The translations under genes were made by a program, and so were the position numbers. Below the pieces are notes generated by a model. The model did no database searches, had not been told where the DNA came from, and worked only from the letters and a program-made list of their open reading frames with translations. A stretch of 64,000 nt of DNA from Amphiduros pacificus (Eukaryota; Annelida; Polychaeta; Phyllodocida; Hesionidae), in contig OX439010.1 in assembly GCA_949316495.1 (NCBI GenBank), positions 22,139,766-22,203,765 on the forward strand, given 5' to 3'. Below, in pieces: positions 49,401 to 59,068 of the stretch (within the stretch, counting starts at the first letter, position 1; every line of letters begins with the position of its first letter).

Positions 49401-52400
49401 GACCTATTTTCAAGGTCACAGGGACAATTATGTGAAATCCCAAGAATCGCAATAACTCAAGAACGAATAATGGTAGCTTTATGAGATTTGACACACACAA
49501 GCATCTGGTGAAGACCTCAGAATATTTTCTTTGAAACATGACCTTCACCTACTTTTCAAGGTCAGAGGGATAATTATGTGAAATCATCCTTGTCATCGTG
49601 ATAACTCAAGAACAAATGATGGCAGCTTCATGAAACTTTACACCCATAAGCATCTGGTGAAAACCTCGGACTAGTTCGGTGGACGGCGACCTTGACCTAT
49701 TTTCAAGGTCACAGGGACAATTATGTGAAATCCCAAGAATCGCAATAACTCAAGAACGAATGATGGCAGCTTTATGAGATTTGACACACACAAGCATCTG
49801 GTGAAGACCTCAGACTTCTCTTGATGGAACATGACCTTCACCTGATTTCAAGGTCACAGGGACAATTATGTGAAATCATCCTTGTCATCGTGATAACTTA
49901 AGAACAAATGATGGCAGCTTCATGAAAATTGACACACATAAGAATCTGGGAAGACTCCACATGAGTTTGATGGATGGTGACCTTAACCTGCTTTTCAAGG
50001 TCACAGGCCCATATCAATAATTCTAGAGTAAATGATGACAGTTTCATGATACTTGACACACCTAAGCTATCAAAGGAAGTAGATTTTATGCGTTTTTTAC
50101 CCCTGCATCAATTTGCCTTGGTGCAGTGACGTTTTGTTCACAAATATTGTGTGGAGCGAATGTTGTGCAATGAGTTACCAGGGCTGAGGGTTGATGCATC
50201 TCTGATGCCTATGTTTAAGCAAGGAATGATATTTTGCCTGGTCCATGTGGCAATGATATAAGTAATATAAGTAATAAAATGTGTGCTTCAACGAGGAGTC
50301 ATGCCTTAATGATCACTATTTATTATACATTTTTCTCTAATCTTTCAGAATCAGATATTATTCTACGACTACTCTACAAACTTCTATGAAGAATGATGGT
50401 TATCAATTTCTGTGCATTAAATGTGAATAATTTGGTGATTTGCAGGATGACATTACATCACTGAGTGGGGTTCCAGAAGAGCACATTAAGACGAGACATG
50501 TGCGCATCTGTGTCCCAGCCAGGAATGCCATGCAGTCAGGATCATTCAAGACACATAACTGGCGCATTGAGTTTGACACCAGGGAGAGGTGGGAAAATCC
50601 ACTAATGGGATGGGCCTCTACGTAAGTAACTCACCTGACAGAGACAGGAAGTCATCACTTTAGATGCGATGGACCTTTATGTAAATGACCATCATATTGA
50701 TAGATGCACAAATGTAACAAATTTTCAAACCTGATTACTTTCAGAGGTGATCCACTTTCCAATATGAGTGTAGACTTTATGAGCAAAGAAGATGCAGTGG
50801 ATTTCTGTGAAAAGAATGGTAAGTGCAGAATAATTTGTTTTTTTCAAAAGCTGAAGATTATTGTCATGATGTCTATCTGGCTGTCCATATCAAAGTTTTA
50901 GGGAATGGATATTTGCTGTCACCTTTTTTATCTCTGCTGAGACTTTAGCTCGCAGAGCTTTAGGAGGGGGAAAATGTCTGTCCGTCTGTCCCTCCGTCTG
51001 TCAACATTTCTTTAAAAATCTTCTTCTCCAAAACTACCAGTACTACATCTTTCATATTTTATATAGAGGTAGATATATAGTTGAAGATTCAGATTCCTTC
51101 AAATCTTAGTGATGTCACCATTGACCTTAGTGCAGTGACCTTGAGGTCACAAATTTTGTAAAGAGCATATCTCAGCAACCACTTACAAAAAGAAATTAAA
51201 TCTTGGTATACAGGAATGTCTTATGTTAAAGCTGTGCCTCGTCATACAATTTTAGTCATGTGACCTTTGATCTTGACACATTGACCTTGAATTCAAAATT
51301 TGTGAACATGCCACATCACAACCATCAGAAGTGAATAAAACACTTCATATCTGTTATATACTAACACTATGTTTAAAAATCTTCTCCTCCAAAACTACCA
51401 GTGATATATGTTTCATATTTAATACAGAGGTAGATAGAGAGTTGAAGATTCAGATTCCTTCAAATCTTAGTGATGTCACCATTGACCTTAATGCAGTGAC
51501 CTTGATGTCACAAATTTTGTAAGGAGTATATCTCAGCAACTACTTATAAGAAGAAATTAAAACTTGGTATACAGAAATGTCTTAGGTCATAGCCGTGCCT
51601 CATCATACTTTCTGTGACCTTTGACCTTGACACATTGACCTTGAATTCAAAATTTGTGAACATTCCACATCATAACCATTAGAAGTGAATTAAATGCACT
51701 TCATATCTTTTATATACCAACCCTATTTTATACAGAGCTAGATAGAGAGTTGAAGATTTAGATACCTTCAATTCTCAGTGATGTCACCATTGGCCTTAGT
51801 GCAGTGACCTTGATGTCACAAATTTTGTAAAGAGCATATCTCAGCAACCACTTACAAAATGAAATTAAATCTTGGTATACAGGAATGTCTTAGGTCATAG
51901 CCGTGCCTCGTCATACTTTCTTAGTCATGTGACCTTTAACCTTGACACATTGACCTTGAATTCAAAATTTGTGAACATGCAACATCTCAAGCATTAAAAG
52001 TGAATGAAATCTAGTTCAAATCTGCTATATATCAACACTCTTTTAAACACCATATACATTTTATACAGATTTGACCCTTGACCTTGATTCTGTGACTTTG
52101 ACCTTTGTATTATTGTGCAGGCCATAGCTCATGAACGATGAACTGGAAATATTAAATATCTGTTATGTATCAACACTATGTTTAAAAGAAATCTTCTCCA
52201 AAACTACCAGTAATATATGTTTCAAGTTTTATACAGAGGTAGATATTGAGGTGAAGGTTCAGATTCCTTCAAATCTTAGTGATGTCACCAATGACCTTAG
52301 TGCAGTCACCTCGAGGTCACAAATTTTGTACGGAGCATATCTTAGTAACCACTTATTAGAGGAAATTAAAACTTGGTATACAGAAATGTCTTAAGTCATA

Positions 52401-53793
52401 GCTGTGCCTCGTTATAATTTCTTAGTCATGTGACGTTTGACCTTGACACATTGACCTTCAATTCACAATACTTGAAAAATCTCACAACCATCAAAAGTGA
52501 ATAAACATATATCAATGGCCTTTGAGCTATGCATATCATTGCTTTTTTGTAATGTTTTTGAACATTTCTTTCTAAATGATCATTTAAATCCTTTTCCAGA
52601 GCAGAATTGAGCAGATAGTGATTTTGACCAATCAAAATGCATGTTACATATCAAATTTGGCCCCAACTTGTTATCTTGATTCTCATTGGCTATGTTATTC
52701 AAAATGGCTTAGTGATAGCTATTAGATTTTTGAAAAAATCACAAATTTTGTGCATGAAATATTGCATTGGTAACATGATAATGATTTGCAAAATATTAAT
52801 GAATTTCTCATCAAAACTGAATTGGGATCTTGTATGGAAAATCATAACCTGGTTGCTTATTGCACTTTATCTCAGTTCATGTGTTTTCATTCAAGTCAGC
52901 AGAGCTATCAACCCATGGGGTTATGTTTAAAACCTGCAATGATGGAGGATTTTCTGTTATTTTTATCAGTCCATCAAACTCTATCTTCTCCTCTGAAGCT
53001 ACTAACTAAATTATCGTTTAGAAAACAAAACAATTTGGACTTATCTTCAGGTATTTTAGACAAACACTGCCTAAAGGCAATTGTCACCACAGCTCTAAGG
53101 TCTTTTTCTGATAATTTTGTGCATTAGTGGTTGATTTAAAAAAGAAATATATTCTATAAACATTTTCTGTTATATTTAAGTAAAAAAAATAACTTTTTTG
53201 TTCTGCACATTTTCAAAACCTAATATCAAAGCCATAATTGTTCTTCAAAATTAGCAAATTTTACAATATTATTTTAATAGCCAAAATTGTGAAACTTATA
53301 ATAGTGACTTTTATCATTTTAGAAAATGAGGTTCTGTTTCAAAATTAATTCTCAGATATGGTTTAGGCCAATCATGTGCAATTGTATAGCCCATAGAAAG
53401 CAATAGTTAGCTAAGTATATTGCTAAGTTACATTTTGCCAAAGTTTGGAGCATGAAACTCAAATTCAGACTGATGTTTTTCATATTTCAAACTTTCAAAT
53501 GACATTTGGATCCAACTTGAAATCATATTGTTTATGTGTAAAAAAATTGACAGTGTCACAAAGTATCTAGTTTCTGTCACCACTCTCAAGTATCTTTTAT
53601 CACATGTTGGAATCAACTGACCTGGTCATTTTAATGGACTGCTTTGTCCTGCCAAGCATGTTCTTGATAGCTTAATTTATCTGTTGCAGGATGGTCATAC
53701 CATGTTGAACAGAAGAATGAGAAAAAACCAATGAAGAAATCCTATGGAGCTAACTTCTCATGGAACAAGAAAACAAGAGTATCAACTAAATAA
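31386..53793 (+). CDS. NDUFS4: NADH dehydrogenase (ubiquinone) iron-sulfur protein 4, complex I 18-kDa accessory subunit
   Basis: Five exons: 31386-31447, 35905-35992, 50446-50621, 50745-50818, 53690-53793. They join at phases 2, 0, 2 and 1 into 167 aa, close to the 175 aa of the human protein. NDUFS4 is an accessory subunit of respiratory complex I in the mitochondrial matrix arm, needed for stable attachment of the NADH-binding module. Residues 1 to about 45 look like a mitochondrial presequence: no acidic residue until near Asp31, with Arg and Ser/Thr. Family blocks are [61 protein letters not shown] and the C-terminal [18 protein letters not shown]. The end RVSTK is the conserved tail described as a kinase site in mammals. 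All coding exons appear intact, so the gene looks functional despite repeat-laden introns. Confidence 0.96.
31448..35904. other. NDUFS4 intron 1
   Basis: Contains a 550-bp tandem duplication (32870-33935). A block at 31840-32010 is related to 46980-47090. Low-complexity TTTTGTTTTG sequence lies near 34600-34690. No other gene is recognised. Confidence 0.6.
32870..33935. repeat. 550-bp tandem duplication with CRE-like sites
   Basis: Copy 1 (about 32870-33410) and copy 2 (about 33415-33935) align at a 550-bp offset, for example ATGTGGAGTGTCATCATAGA at 33041 and 33591. Each copy has TATGACGTCATGAAATG, AGAATGACGTCAAACAGT and TTTACCCGTCACGTGCAGC. The copies differ at many positions, so the duplication is not recent. 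Confidence 0.85.
35905..35992 (+). CDS. NDUFS4: NDUFS4 exon 2
   Basis: Acceptor ATTTTTTAG, donor GTAAGT, phase 2 in and 0 out. It encodes the variable stretch from [12 protein letters not shown] to VQKIEIEEK that precedes [13 protein letters not shown]. The region is weakly conserved in the family; phases and position support it. Confidence 0.8.
35993..38804. other. NDUFS4 intron 2, first part
   Basis: AT-rich intron sequence with several short open frames, none with recognisable motifs. Nothing else is visible. Confidence 0.5.
38805..41165 (+). repeat. 50/51-bp minisatellite, about 46 units, with higher-order blocks
   Basis: Units read TTGAGTGTCAGTATGTGGTT then GTGGTTGGCTATATCTGGTC then ACGCTGTATTA (51 bp), with a 50-bp variant ending ACACTGAATA. 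The rarer variant GAATATTGAGTAGCATTATG appears near 39068, 39631, 40337 and 40644, each time followed by the same order of unit types, showing multi-unit duplications. Trp/Val-rich open frames here, such as WLWLAISGH, are artefacts of a period divisible by three. Confidence 0.93.
41166..42995. other. NDUFS4 intron 2, middle part
   Basis: No repeats or genes recognised apart from short AGGTCA-type motifs near 41235-41300. Confidence 0.4.
42996..45782 (-). mobile_element. HINE-like non-autonomous Helentron, copy A1
   Basis: Left AGCTCTGCTGA (42996-43006) is repeated inverted as TCAGCAGAGCT at 45746-45756. The left end also folds on itself: AGCTCTGC at 42996 with GCAGAGCT at 43018-43025. A (GTCY)n run follows at about 43040-43075, then tandem units of 315 or about 364 bp. 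Homology with copy A2 runs about 26 bp past the right inverted repeat, so that repeat is subterminal. This layout matches Helentron-associated elements (DINE/pearl type), read on the minus strand with the hairpin at the 3' end. No target duplication is seen, as expected for that class. No Rep/helicase is present. Confidence 0.65.
43130..45400. repeat. 315/364-bp tandem units within element A1
   Basis: The landmark TGACCTTTGACCTTGACACA or a close variant lies at 43331, 43694, 44009, 44324, 44688, 45003 and 45366. Steps are 363, 315, 315, 364, 315 and 363. The longer units carry an additional block with AAATCTTCTCCTCCAAAACT. Short open frames such as the one at 44394-44588 are artefacts. Confidence 0.85.
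45783..46450. other. NDUFS4 intron 2, spacer
   Basis: Nothing recognised. Confidence 0.4.
46451..46731 (+). repeat. 12-bp minisatellite, about 23 units
   Basis: GAGACAAGGTGT repeats with variants GGTCTGG, ACGTCTG and GTATGAG. All three-base frames stay open, giving RQGV, SHTL and SHLV peptides on both strands that are not genes. Confidence 0.95.
46732..48014. other. NDUFS4 intron 2, spacer
   Basis: Stretch 46980-47090 resembles 31840-32010 (CAGATTCTGCCATTGAAGTA against CAGTTTCTGCCAATGAAGTA, then AACTGGTCAGGC). It ends in a T-rich run at 47970-48014. Nothing else is recognised. Confidence 0.45.
48015..50191 (-). mobile_element. HINE-like non-autonomous Helentron, family B
   Basis: ACCCTCAGCCC at 48015-48025 is repeated inverted at 50181-50191. 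The left end forms a hairpin, ACCCTCAG...CTGATGTAATCAGG...CTGAGGGT (48015-48047). A (TATG)n run with TCTG variants follows at 48068-48121. Next come tandem units of about 147 bp arranged as 293-bp pairs: CATCGCGATA at 48431, 48724 and 49017. It has the same architecture as A1 and A2 but unrelated ends. It lies against a T-run in the same orientation as A1. No coding capacity is seen. Confidence 0.6.
48125..50010. repeat. 147/293-bp tandem units within element B
   Basis: Each half-unit ends CAAGGTCACAGGGACAATTA followed by TGTGAAAT. Alternate half-units carry CGACCTTGACCTATTTTTCA or CATGACCTTCACCTACTTTT. The three pairs at 48130-49010 are nearly identical. Later ones are more diverged and some have small deletions. 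Confidence 0.88.
50192..50445. other. End of NDUFS4 intron 2
   Basis: Unique sequence leading to the exon 3 acceptor TTTGCAG. Confidence 0.4.
50446..50621 (+). CDS. NDUFS4: NDUFS4 exon 3
   Basis: Encodes the most conserved core: [18 protein letters not shown] and [17 protein letters not shown]. Acceptor TTTGCAG, donor GTAAGT, phase 2 out. Confidence 0.97.
50745..50818 (+). CDS. NDUFS4: NDUFS4 exon 4
   Basis: Encodes (T)[17 protein letters not shown] and DFCEKN. Acceptor ACTTTCAG, donor GTAAGT, phase 1 out. Intron 3 is only 123 bp, by far the shortest of the gene. Confidence 0.96.
50930..52932 (-). mobile_element. HINE-like non-autonomous Helentron, copy A2
   Basis: This is a second copy of the A1 family, in NDUFS4 intron 4 and in the same orientation. 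The left end ATCTCTGCTGA (50930-50940) has one base changed from A1. The right subterminal TCAGCAGAGCT is at 52896-52906. Homology with A1 continues through ATCAACCCATGGGGTTATGT to about 52932. It has fewer tandem units than A1. A block with AAATGATCATTTAAATCC near 52580 recurs near 59255-59275. Confidence 0.65.
52933..53689. other. End of NDUFS4 intron 4
   Basis: AT-rich, nothing recognised. Confidence 0.4.
53690..53793 (+). CDS. NDUFS4: NDUFS4 exon 5 with stop
   Basis: Acceptor CTGTTGCAG. Encodes [20 protein letters not shown] through [13 protein letters not shown], with TAA at 53791-53793. Confidence 0.97.
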
Positions 53794-54100
53794 CAAGACT
53801 ATAGCATGGACATTCACATACGTGGATATGTATTAATGAATAATGAACAGCACTTCAAATATGAGACCCTGCAACAACTTATTCTTTCGAGGAGTCAATG
53901 ATGGAAATGTTTAAAAACTAACAATTTTATCAACATAAAACATTCAAATTTAAAAGACAGCAAATAAGTGTAAGCAATGAGCTTAATACAAGACATTCTC
54001 TGGCACTCAAATGGCCTCAAATTAGAGAGAACATTGTTATGTTTGAGCTGACAAAACAGACTGTAAAATATCACAAAATAAAATTATTATATATACATTG
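53794..54100 (+). other. NDUFS4: NDUFS4 3' untranslated region and poly(A) signal
   Basis: AATAAA at 54077-54082 lies about 285 bp after the stop codon and is the first good poly(A) signal, so transcripts probably end near 54095-54110. Confidence 0.55.
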
Positions 54101-54825
54101 TTTTGTTGTTTAAGATTTAAATGTGTTAATCTTTTATGTCAAATGTTTGATATAAAGCTGATTTATTTGTAAATTATTTTGTTTTGCTGCAGTGGTAGTT
54201 GCTTGTCACTGAGGATAGAAAGGATCATGTGCGCAGTGTTAAATATTTGGGAGATTCTTTGGCAAAGTGTCCTGCATGAATTCATGATTTGTCTGACATT
54301 TATAAAATCTCCCATTCTGAGTCAAGCAGCTGTCGTGGTAAGAGACAGCTGAGAATATTGGGGGGTTTGCGTGTTTACAAAGATATGGAACAAAATTCTG
54401 GCTGTGACAATTGATCACTGTGTATTTGGCCAGGATTTTTTTTTCTGGCAATGTGGCATAAAGACAAACTTTACCTGACAAAGCCACATTTTCCTGGTGA
54501 TGTTGGGCAGTCTGACATGCTTTGGCCCATACTACATGTGGAATAAACAAACTGGCTGCTAGATGAGGTCATGTGATCCCAACACAGCATCTTATTGGTG
54601 GAGAGATTGATCAGCAAAAAGTGAACCCTTGCACACTCACAAAATAGAAGACAAAAGACCTTGAACTTTTATGCCACATAAATCAGTATGACACATGGAA
54701 CTGTTGATATGATGGATTTTTATCTCAATCATTGCCATCTTTGAATCAATCTGCCCTCCCCAAACCATCCATTTATTGCATCTTCTGGTTGATATGAGAA
54801 TGTTTGTGATCCCAGTTCACATTGT
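54101..54825. other. Intergenic, no gene recognised
   Basis: A 103-codon minus-strand frame (54239-54550) is open but shows no known motif, no start context and no neighbouring exon. I do not call it a gene. Confidence 0.4.
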
Positions 54826-55230
54826 TTGGGTGAGGGCTTTGAAAGGAGGTCCTTTGATCCATTGTTTGGGTGGGACTTTGAGAGGAGGTCCTTTGATCCA
54901 TTGTTTGGGTGGGGGCTTGGGGGGGGTCCTTTGATCCATTGTTTGGGTGGGGGCTATGAGGGGAGGTCCTTTATTCCATTGTTTGGGTGGGGGGTCCTTT
55001 GATCCATTGTTTGGGTGGGGGCTTGGGGAGTGCTTTGATCCATTGTTTGGGTGGGGGCTTGGGGGGTCCTTTGATTCATTGTTTGGGTGGGTGGGGGCTA
55101 TGAGGGGAGGTCCTTTATTCCATTGTTTGGGTGGGGGCTTGGGGGGTCCTTTGATCCATTGTTTGGGTGGGGGCTTGGGGGGTCCTTTGATTCATTGTTT
55201 GGGTGGGGGCTATGAGGAGAGGTCCTTTTA
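54826..55230 (+). repeat. G-rich minisatellite of about 36 bp, about 11 units
   Basis: Units TTTGATCCATTGTTTGGGTG followed by GGGGCTTGGGGGGTCC, with variants carrying GCTATGAGGGGAGG. G-runs of four to seven on the plus strand could form G-quadruplexes. Confidence 0.9.
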
Positions 55231-55554
55231 TCCTTTGAGTACTGCTTATCTCAATATCTTGTAAATTTTGTATCACAAGAAATCGATAATATTGTTTATA
55301 AGAAATTATTGAAATGATTTGTTACTATCAAACCAAAAAGACTGATACATTTTCACATTTTCAAGTAAGTCTAAGATAGAAATATACCCTATTAATGGTG
55401 GAAACTCTTCAGCAAGGGACAGGAGAGAAGTGTCCCAGTGGTGACTGACAACAATTAATATTAGTACCTCTTCTAGAATAAACAAAAGTTTACATAAGTA
55501 TTATCAAAGTGAATTTAATGAAGAACAGGTAACAAATATAACAATATAACATGA
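55231..55554. other. Spacer without recognised features
   Basis: Unique AT-rich sequence. Confidence 0.4.
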
Positions 55555-56128
55555 AGGGACTATTCTCTTAACCACCTGTGAAGGACTATTCTCTTAACCA
55601 CCTGTGAAGGACTATTCTATTAACCACCAGGGAAGGGACTATTCTATCAACCACCTGTGAAGGACTATTCTATTAACCACCAGGGAAGGGACTATTCTAT
55701 CAACCACCTGTGAAGGACTATTCTATTAACCACCAGGGAAGGGACTATTCTATCAACCACCTGTGAAGGGATTATTCTCTTAACCACCTGTGAAGGACTA
55801 TTCTATCAACCACCTGTGAAGGGACTATTCTATCAACCACATGTAAAGGACTATTCTATCAACCACCTGTGAAAGGACTTCTATTAACCCCCTGTGAAGG
55901 ACTATTCTATTAACCACCTGTGAAAGGGTTATTCTCTTTACCACCTGTGAAGGACTATTCTATTAACCACCAGGGAAGGGATTATTCACTTAACCACCTG
56001 TGAAGGACTATTCTATCAACCACCTGTGAAGGACTATTCTATTAACCACCTGTGAAGGACTATTCTATCAACCACCTGTGAAGGACTTCTATTAACCCCC
56101 TGTGAAGGACGATTCTAAACAACAACCT
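55555..56128 (+). repeat. 26/27-bp minisatellite, about 22 units
   Basis: GGACTATTCTATTAACCACC plus TGTGAA repeats, mixed with variants CAGGGAAG and ATCAACC. Just after it, GACTAGAGTTACTATGTATC-type sequence is duplicated at a step of about 53 bp (56137-56220). Confidence 0.93.
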
Positions 56129-56220
56129 GTGAAGGGACTAGAGTTACTATGTATCTTGACCATAGTCAAGGGACAACCTGTGAAGGGACTAGTGTTACTA
56201 TGTATCTTGACCATAGTCAT

Positions 56221-57284
56221 AAATTAGTTTTCTGATGTAATGATTCTTCCCCTTTTTATTCATTTCAAGGTGTTAATTTTAATAAATATAATATACCAGT
56301 ATGGTGTTATGTACACAGGACCAGAGGGATTCCAGTGTGAGATGCCACAAGATGTGCAGCAAATCTCCCCAACATCACGCCATACTAAGCTTGTACCACA
56401 ATAGGATCAGCTACTTAGGTGCTTGGAATGTCAGAGTGGGGAGAGGTCACATTGTAAAAACCAAACTAAATTGACAGATAAAAGAAGACATGTTAAGTGT
56501 GTGGGAGTTTTATCTAGCCATTGTCAGAGGCATCGTCAGCCCATCAGGTGACCACTGCCACAACCCAGATCATCTGTTTTCTCAATGACCCAACTGTAGA
56601 GTTCAGGCCTTTGTGGTCCTCCGTACATGACTGGCTTTGAGTCGGGGTTAGATGGATGACCGGGGTGAAGGGTGAGGCTTGGGTCAAGATACAACCATAG
56701 TAAAACGTTGACTTCTTCAAAATATACCAAATGAAATTTCTTTTCTGTGACATTGATATTGTTTATTTTGATTTATTTCTGTCTTATTTATAGACAAAAC
56801 ACATACCAAGTTTTATGGAGACTGGACATCTTATCACATGTGTTAAGACATAATAGATAGTGCCCAATTAACCTAAAGTATACAATTACATCCATGAATA
56901 CAGCATATTTACTACATGTATATTTTCCAATATTTTCCTATCTTTCGAAGCTTTTTGACATGTACCTTATATTTGATTCCAAATTGCCATATTTTTCCAG
57001 ATATATTTTCTTTACAATGAATTTATATGTCATCATTGGATATTTGTCTTTAATTTTGAATTATCGGGATAGGTTCAAAGATAATTTTTATTAGAGTTAG
57101 GTAGATGGTGAAATGGCTGTTACAGGCATTCGAGGGTTTATGTTTTCCAATTTTTGAAAGTTTCCCTTTTTATTACTTTATTTACTATAAATCAATGTTC
57201 ACTGTCAATTTGGCTGGGCACTCTGCTGAAGTAAAAAGTGGCTGTGGTTATTACCTCAATTATTTTTTCCCCTTTACATTATGT
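56221..57284. other. Intergenic, no gene recognised
   Basis: Short overlapping minus-strand frames at 56536-56753 sit in slightly GC-richer sequence but match no family I know. Confidence 0.4.
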
Positions 57285-59068
57285 GTGAGGTCCCTGTAAA
57301 GGTTACATTGTGTGAGAGGTCCCTGTATAGTTTATGCTGTGTGTGAGGTCCCTGTATAGTTTATGCTGTGTCTGAGGTCCCTGTATAGTTTATGCTGTGT
57401 CTGAGGTCTCTGTATAGTTTATGCTGTGTCTGAGGTCCCTGTATAGTTTATGCTATGTGTGATGTCCCTGTATAGTTTATGCTATATGAGAGGTCTCTGT
57501 ATAATTTATGCTATTTCCGAGGTCCCTGTATAATCTATGTTATTTGTGAGGTCCCTGTATAGTTTATGCTGTGTTGAGGTCCCTGTATAGTTTATGCTAT
57601 GTTGAGGTCCCTGTATAGTTTATGTGGTGTTTGAGGTCCCTGTATAGTTTATGTTGTGTTTGAGGTCCCTGTATAGTTTATGCTGTGTGTGAGGTCCCTC
57701 TATAGTTTATGCTGTGTTTGAAGTCCCTGTATAGCATATTTTGTGTGAGGCCCCTGTGTCGTTCATGCTATTTGTGCAGTCCTTGTATAGTTTATATTGT
57801 GTAAGCTCCCTGTGTAGTTTATGCTATATGTGCAGTCCTTGTATAGTGTATATTGTGTGAGGTCCCTGTGTAGTTCATGCTATATGTGCAGTCCTTGTAT
57901 AGTGTATATTGTGTGAGGTCCCTGTGTAGTTCATGATATATGTGCAATCCTTGTATATTGTATATTGTGTGAGGTCCCTGTGTAGTTCATGATATATGTG
58001 CAATCTTTGTATAATGTATATTGTGTGAGGTCACTGTGTAGTTCATGCTATATGTGCAATCCTTGTATAGTGTATATTGTGTGAGGTCACTGTGTAGTTC
58101 ATGCTATATGTGCAGTCCTTGTATAGTGTATATTGTGTGAGGTCCTTCTATAGTTTATATTGTGTGTGAGGTCCCTCTATAGTTTATATTGTGTGAGGTC
58201 CCTGTGTAGTTCATGCTATATGTGCAGTCCTTGTATATTGTATATTGTGTGAGGTCCCTGTGTAGTTCATGCTATATGTGCAATCCTTGTATAGTGTATA
58301 TTGTGTGAGGTCCCTGTGTAGTTCATGCTATATGTGCAATCCTTGTATAGTGTATATTGTGTGAGGTCCCTGTGTAGTTCATGCTATATGTGCAGTCCTT
58401 GTATAGTGTATATTGTGTGAGGTCCCTGTGTAGTTCATGCTATATGTGCAGTCCTTGTATAGTTTATATTGTGTGAGGTCCCTGTGTAGTTCATGCTATA
58501 TGTGCAGTCCTTGTATAGTGTATATTGTGTGAGGTCCCTGTGTAGTTCATGCTATATGTGCAGTCCTTGTATATTGTATATTGTGTGAGGTCCCTGTGTA
58601 GTTCATGCTATATGTGCAATCCTTGTATAGTGTGTATTGTGTGAGGTCCCTGTGTAGTTCATGATATATGTGCAATCCTTGTATAGTGTATATTGTGTGA
58701 GGTCCCTGTGTAGTTCATGCTATATGTGCAGTCCTTGTATAGTGTATATTGTGTGAGGTCCCTGTGTAGTTCATGCTATATGTGCAGTCCTTGTATAGTT
58801 TATATTGTGTGAGGTCCCTGTGTAGTTCATGCTATATGTGCAGTCCTTGTATAGTGTATATTGTGTGAGGTCCCTGTGTAGTTCATGCTATATGTGCAGT
58901 CCTTGTATATTGTATATTGTGTGAGGTCCCTGTGTAGTTCATGCTATATGTGCAATCCTTGTATAGTGTGTATTGTGTGAGGTCCCTGTGTAGTTCATGA
59001 TATATGTGCAACCCTTGTATAGTGTATATTGTGTGAGGTCCCTGTGTAGTTTATGCTGTGTGTGAGGC
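57285..59068 (+). repeat. Minisatellite changing from 28-bp monomers to 56-bp dimers
   Basis: The first part (about 57285-57760) consists of monomers like GAGGTCCCTGTATAGTTTAT plus GCTGTGTCT. From about 57780 the array is a dimer: GTGAGGTCCCTGTGTAGTTC plus ATGCTATAT, then GTGCAGTCCTTGTATAGTGT plus ATATTGT. The dimer repeats about 22 times, with larger near-identical blocks such as 58480-58700 and 58820-59040. The last unit returns to the monomer form. Confidence 0.93.

Noticed and set aside
54239-54550. 103-codon minus-strand frame as a gene
   Set aside because: No recognisable motif, no neighbouring exons, and such a length occurs by chance in 64 kb.
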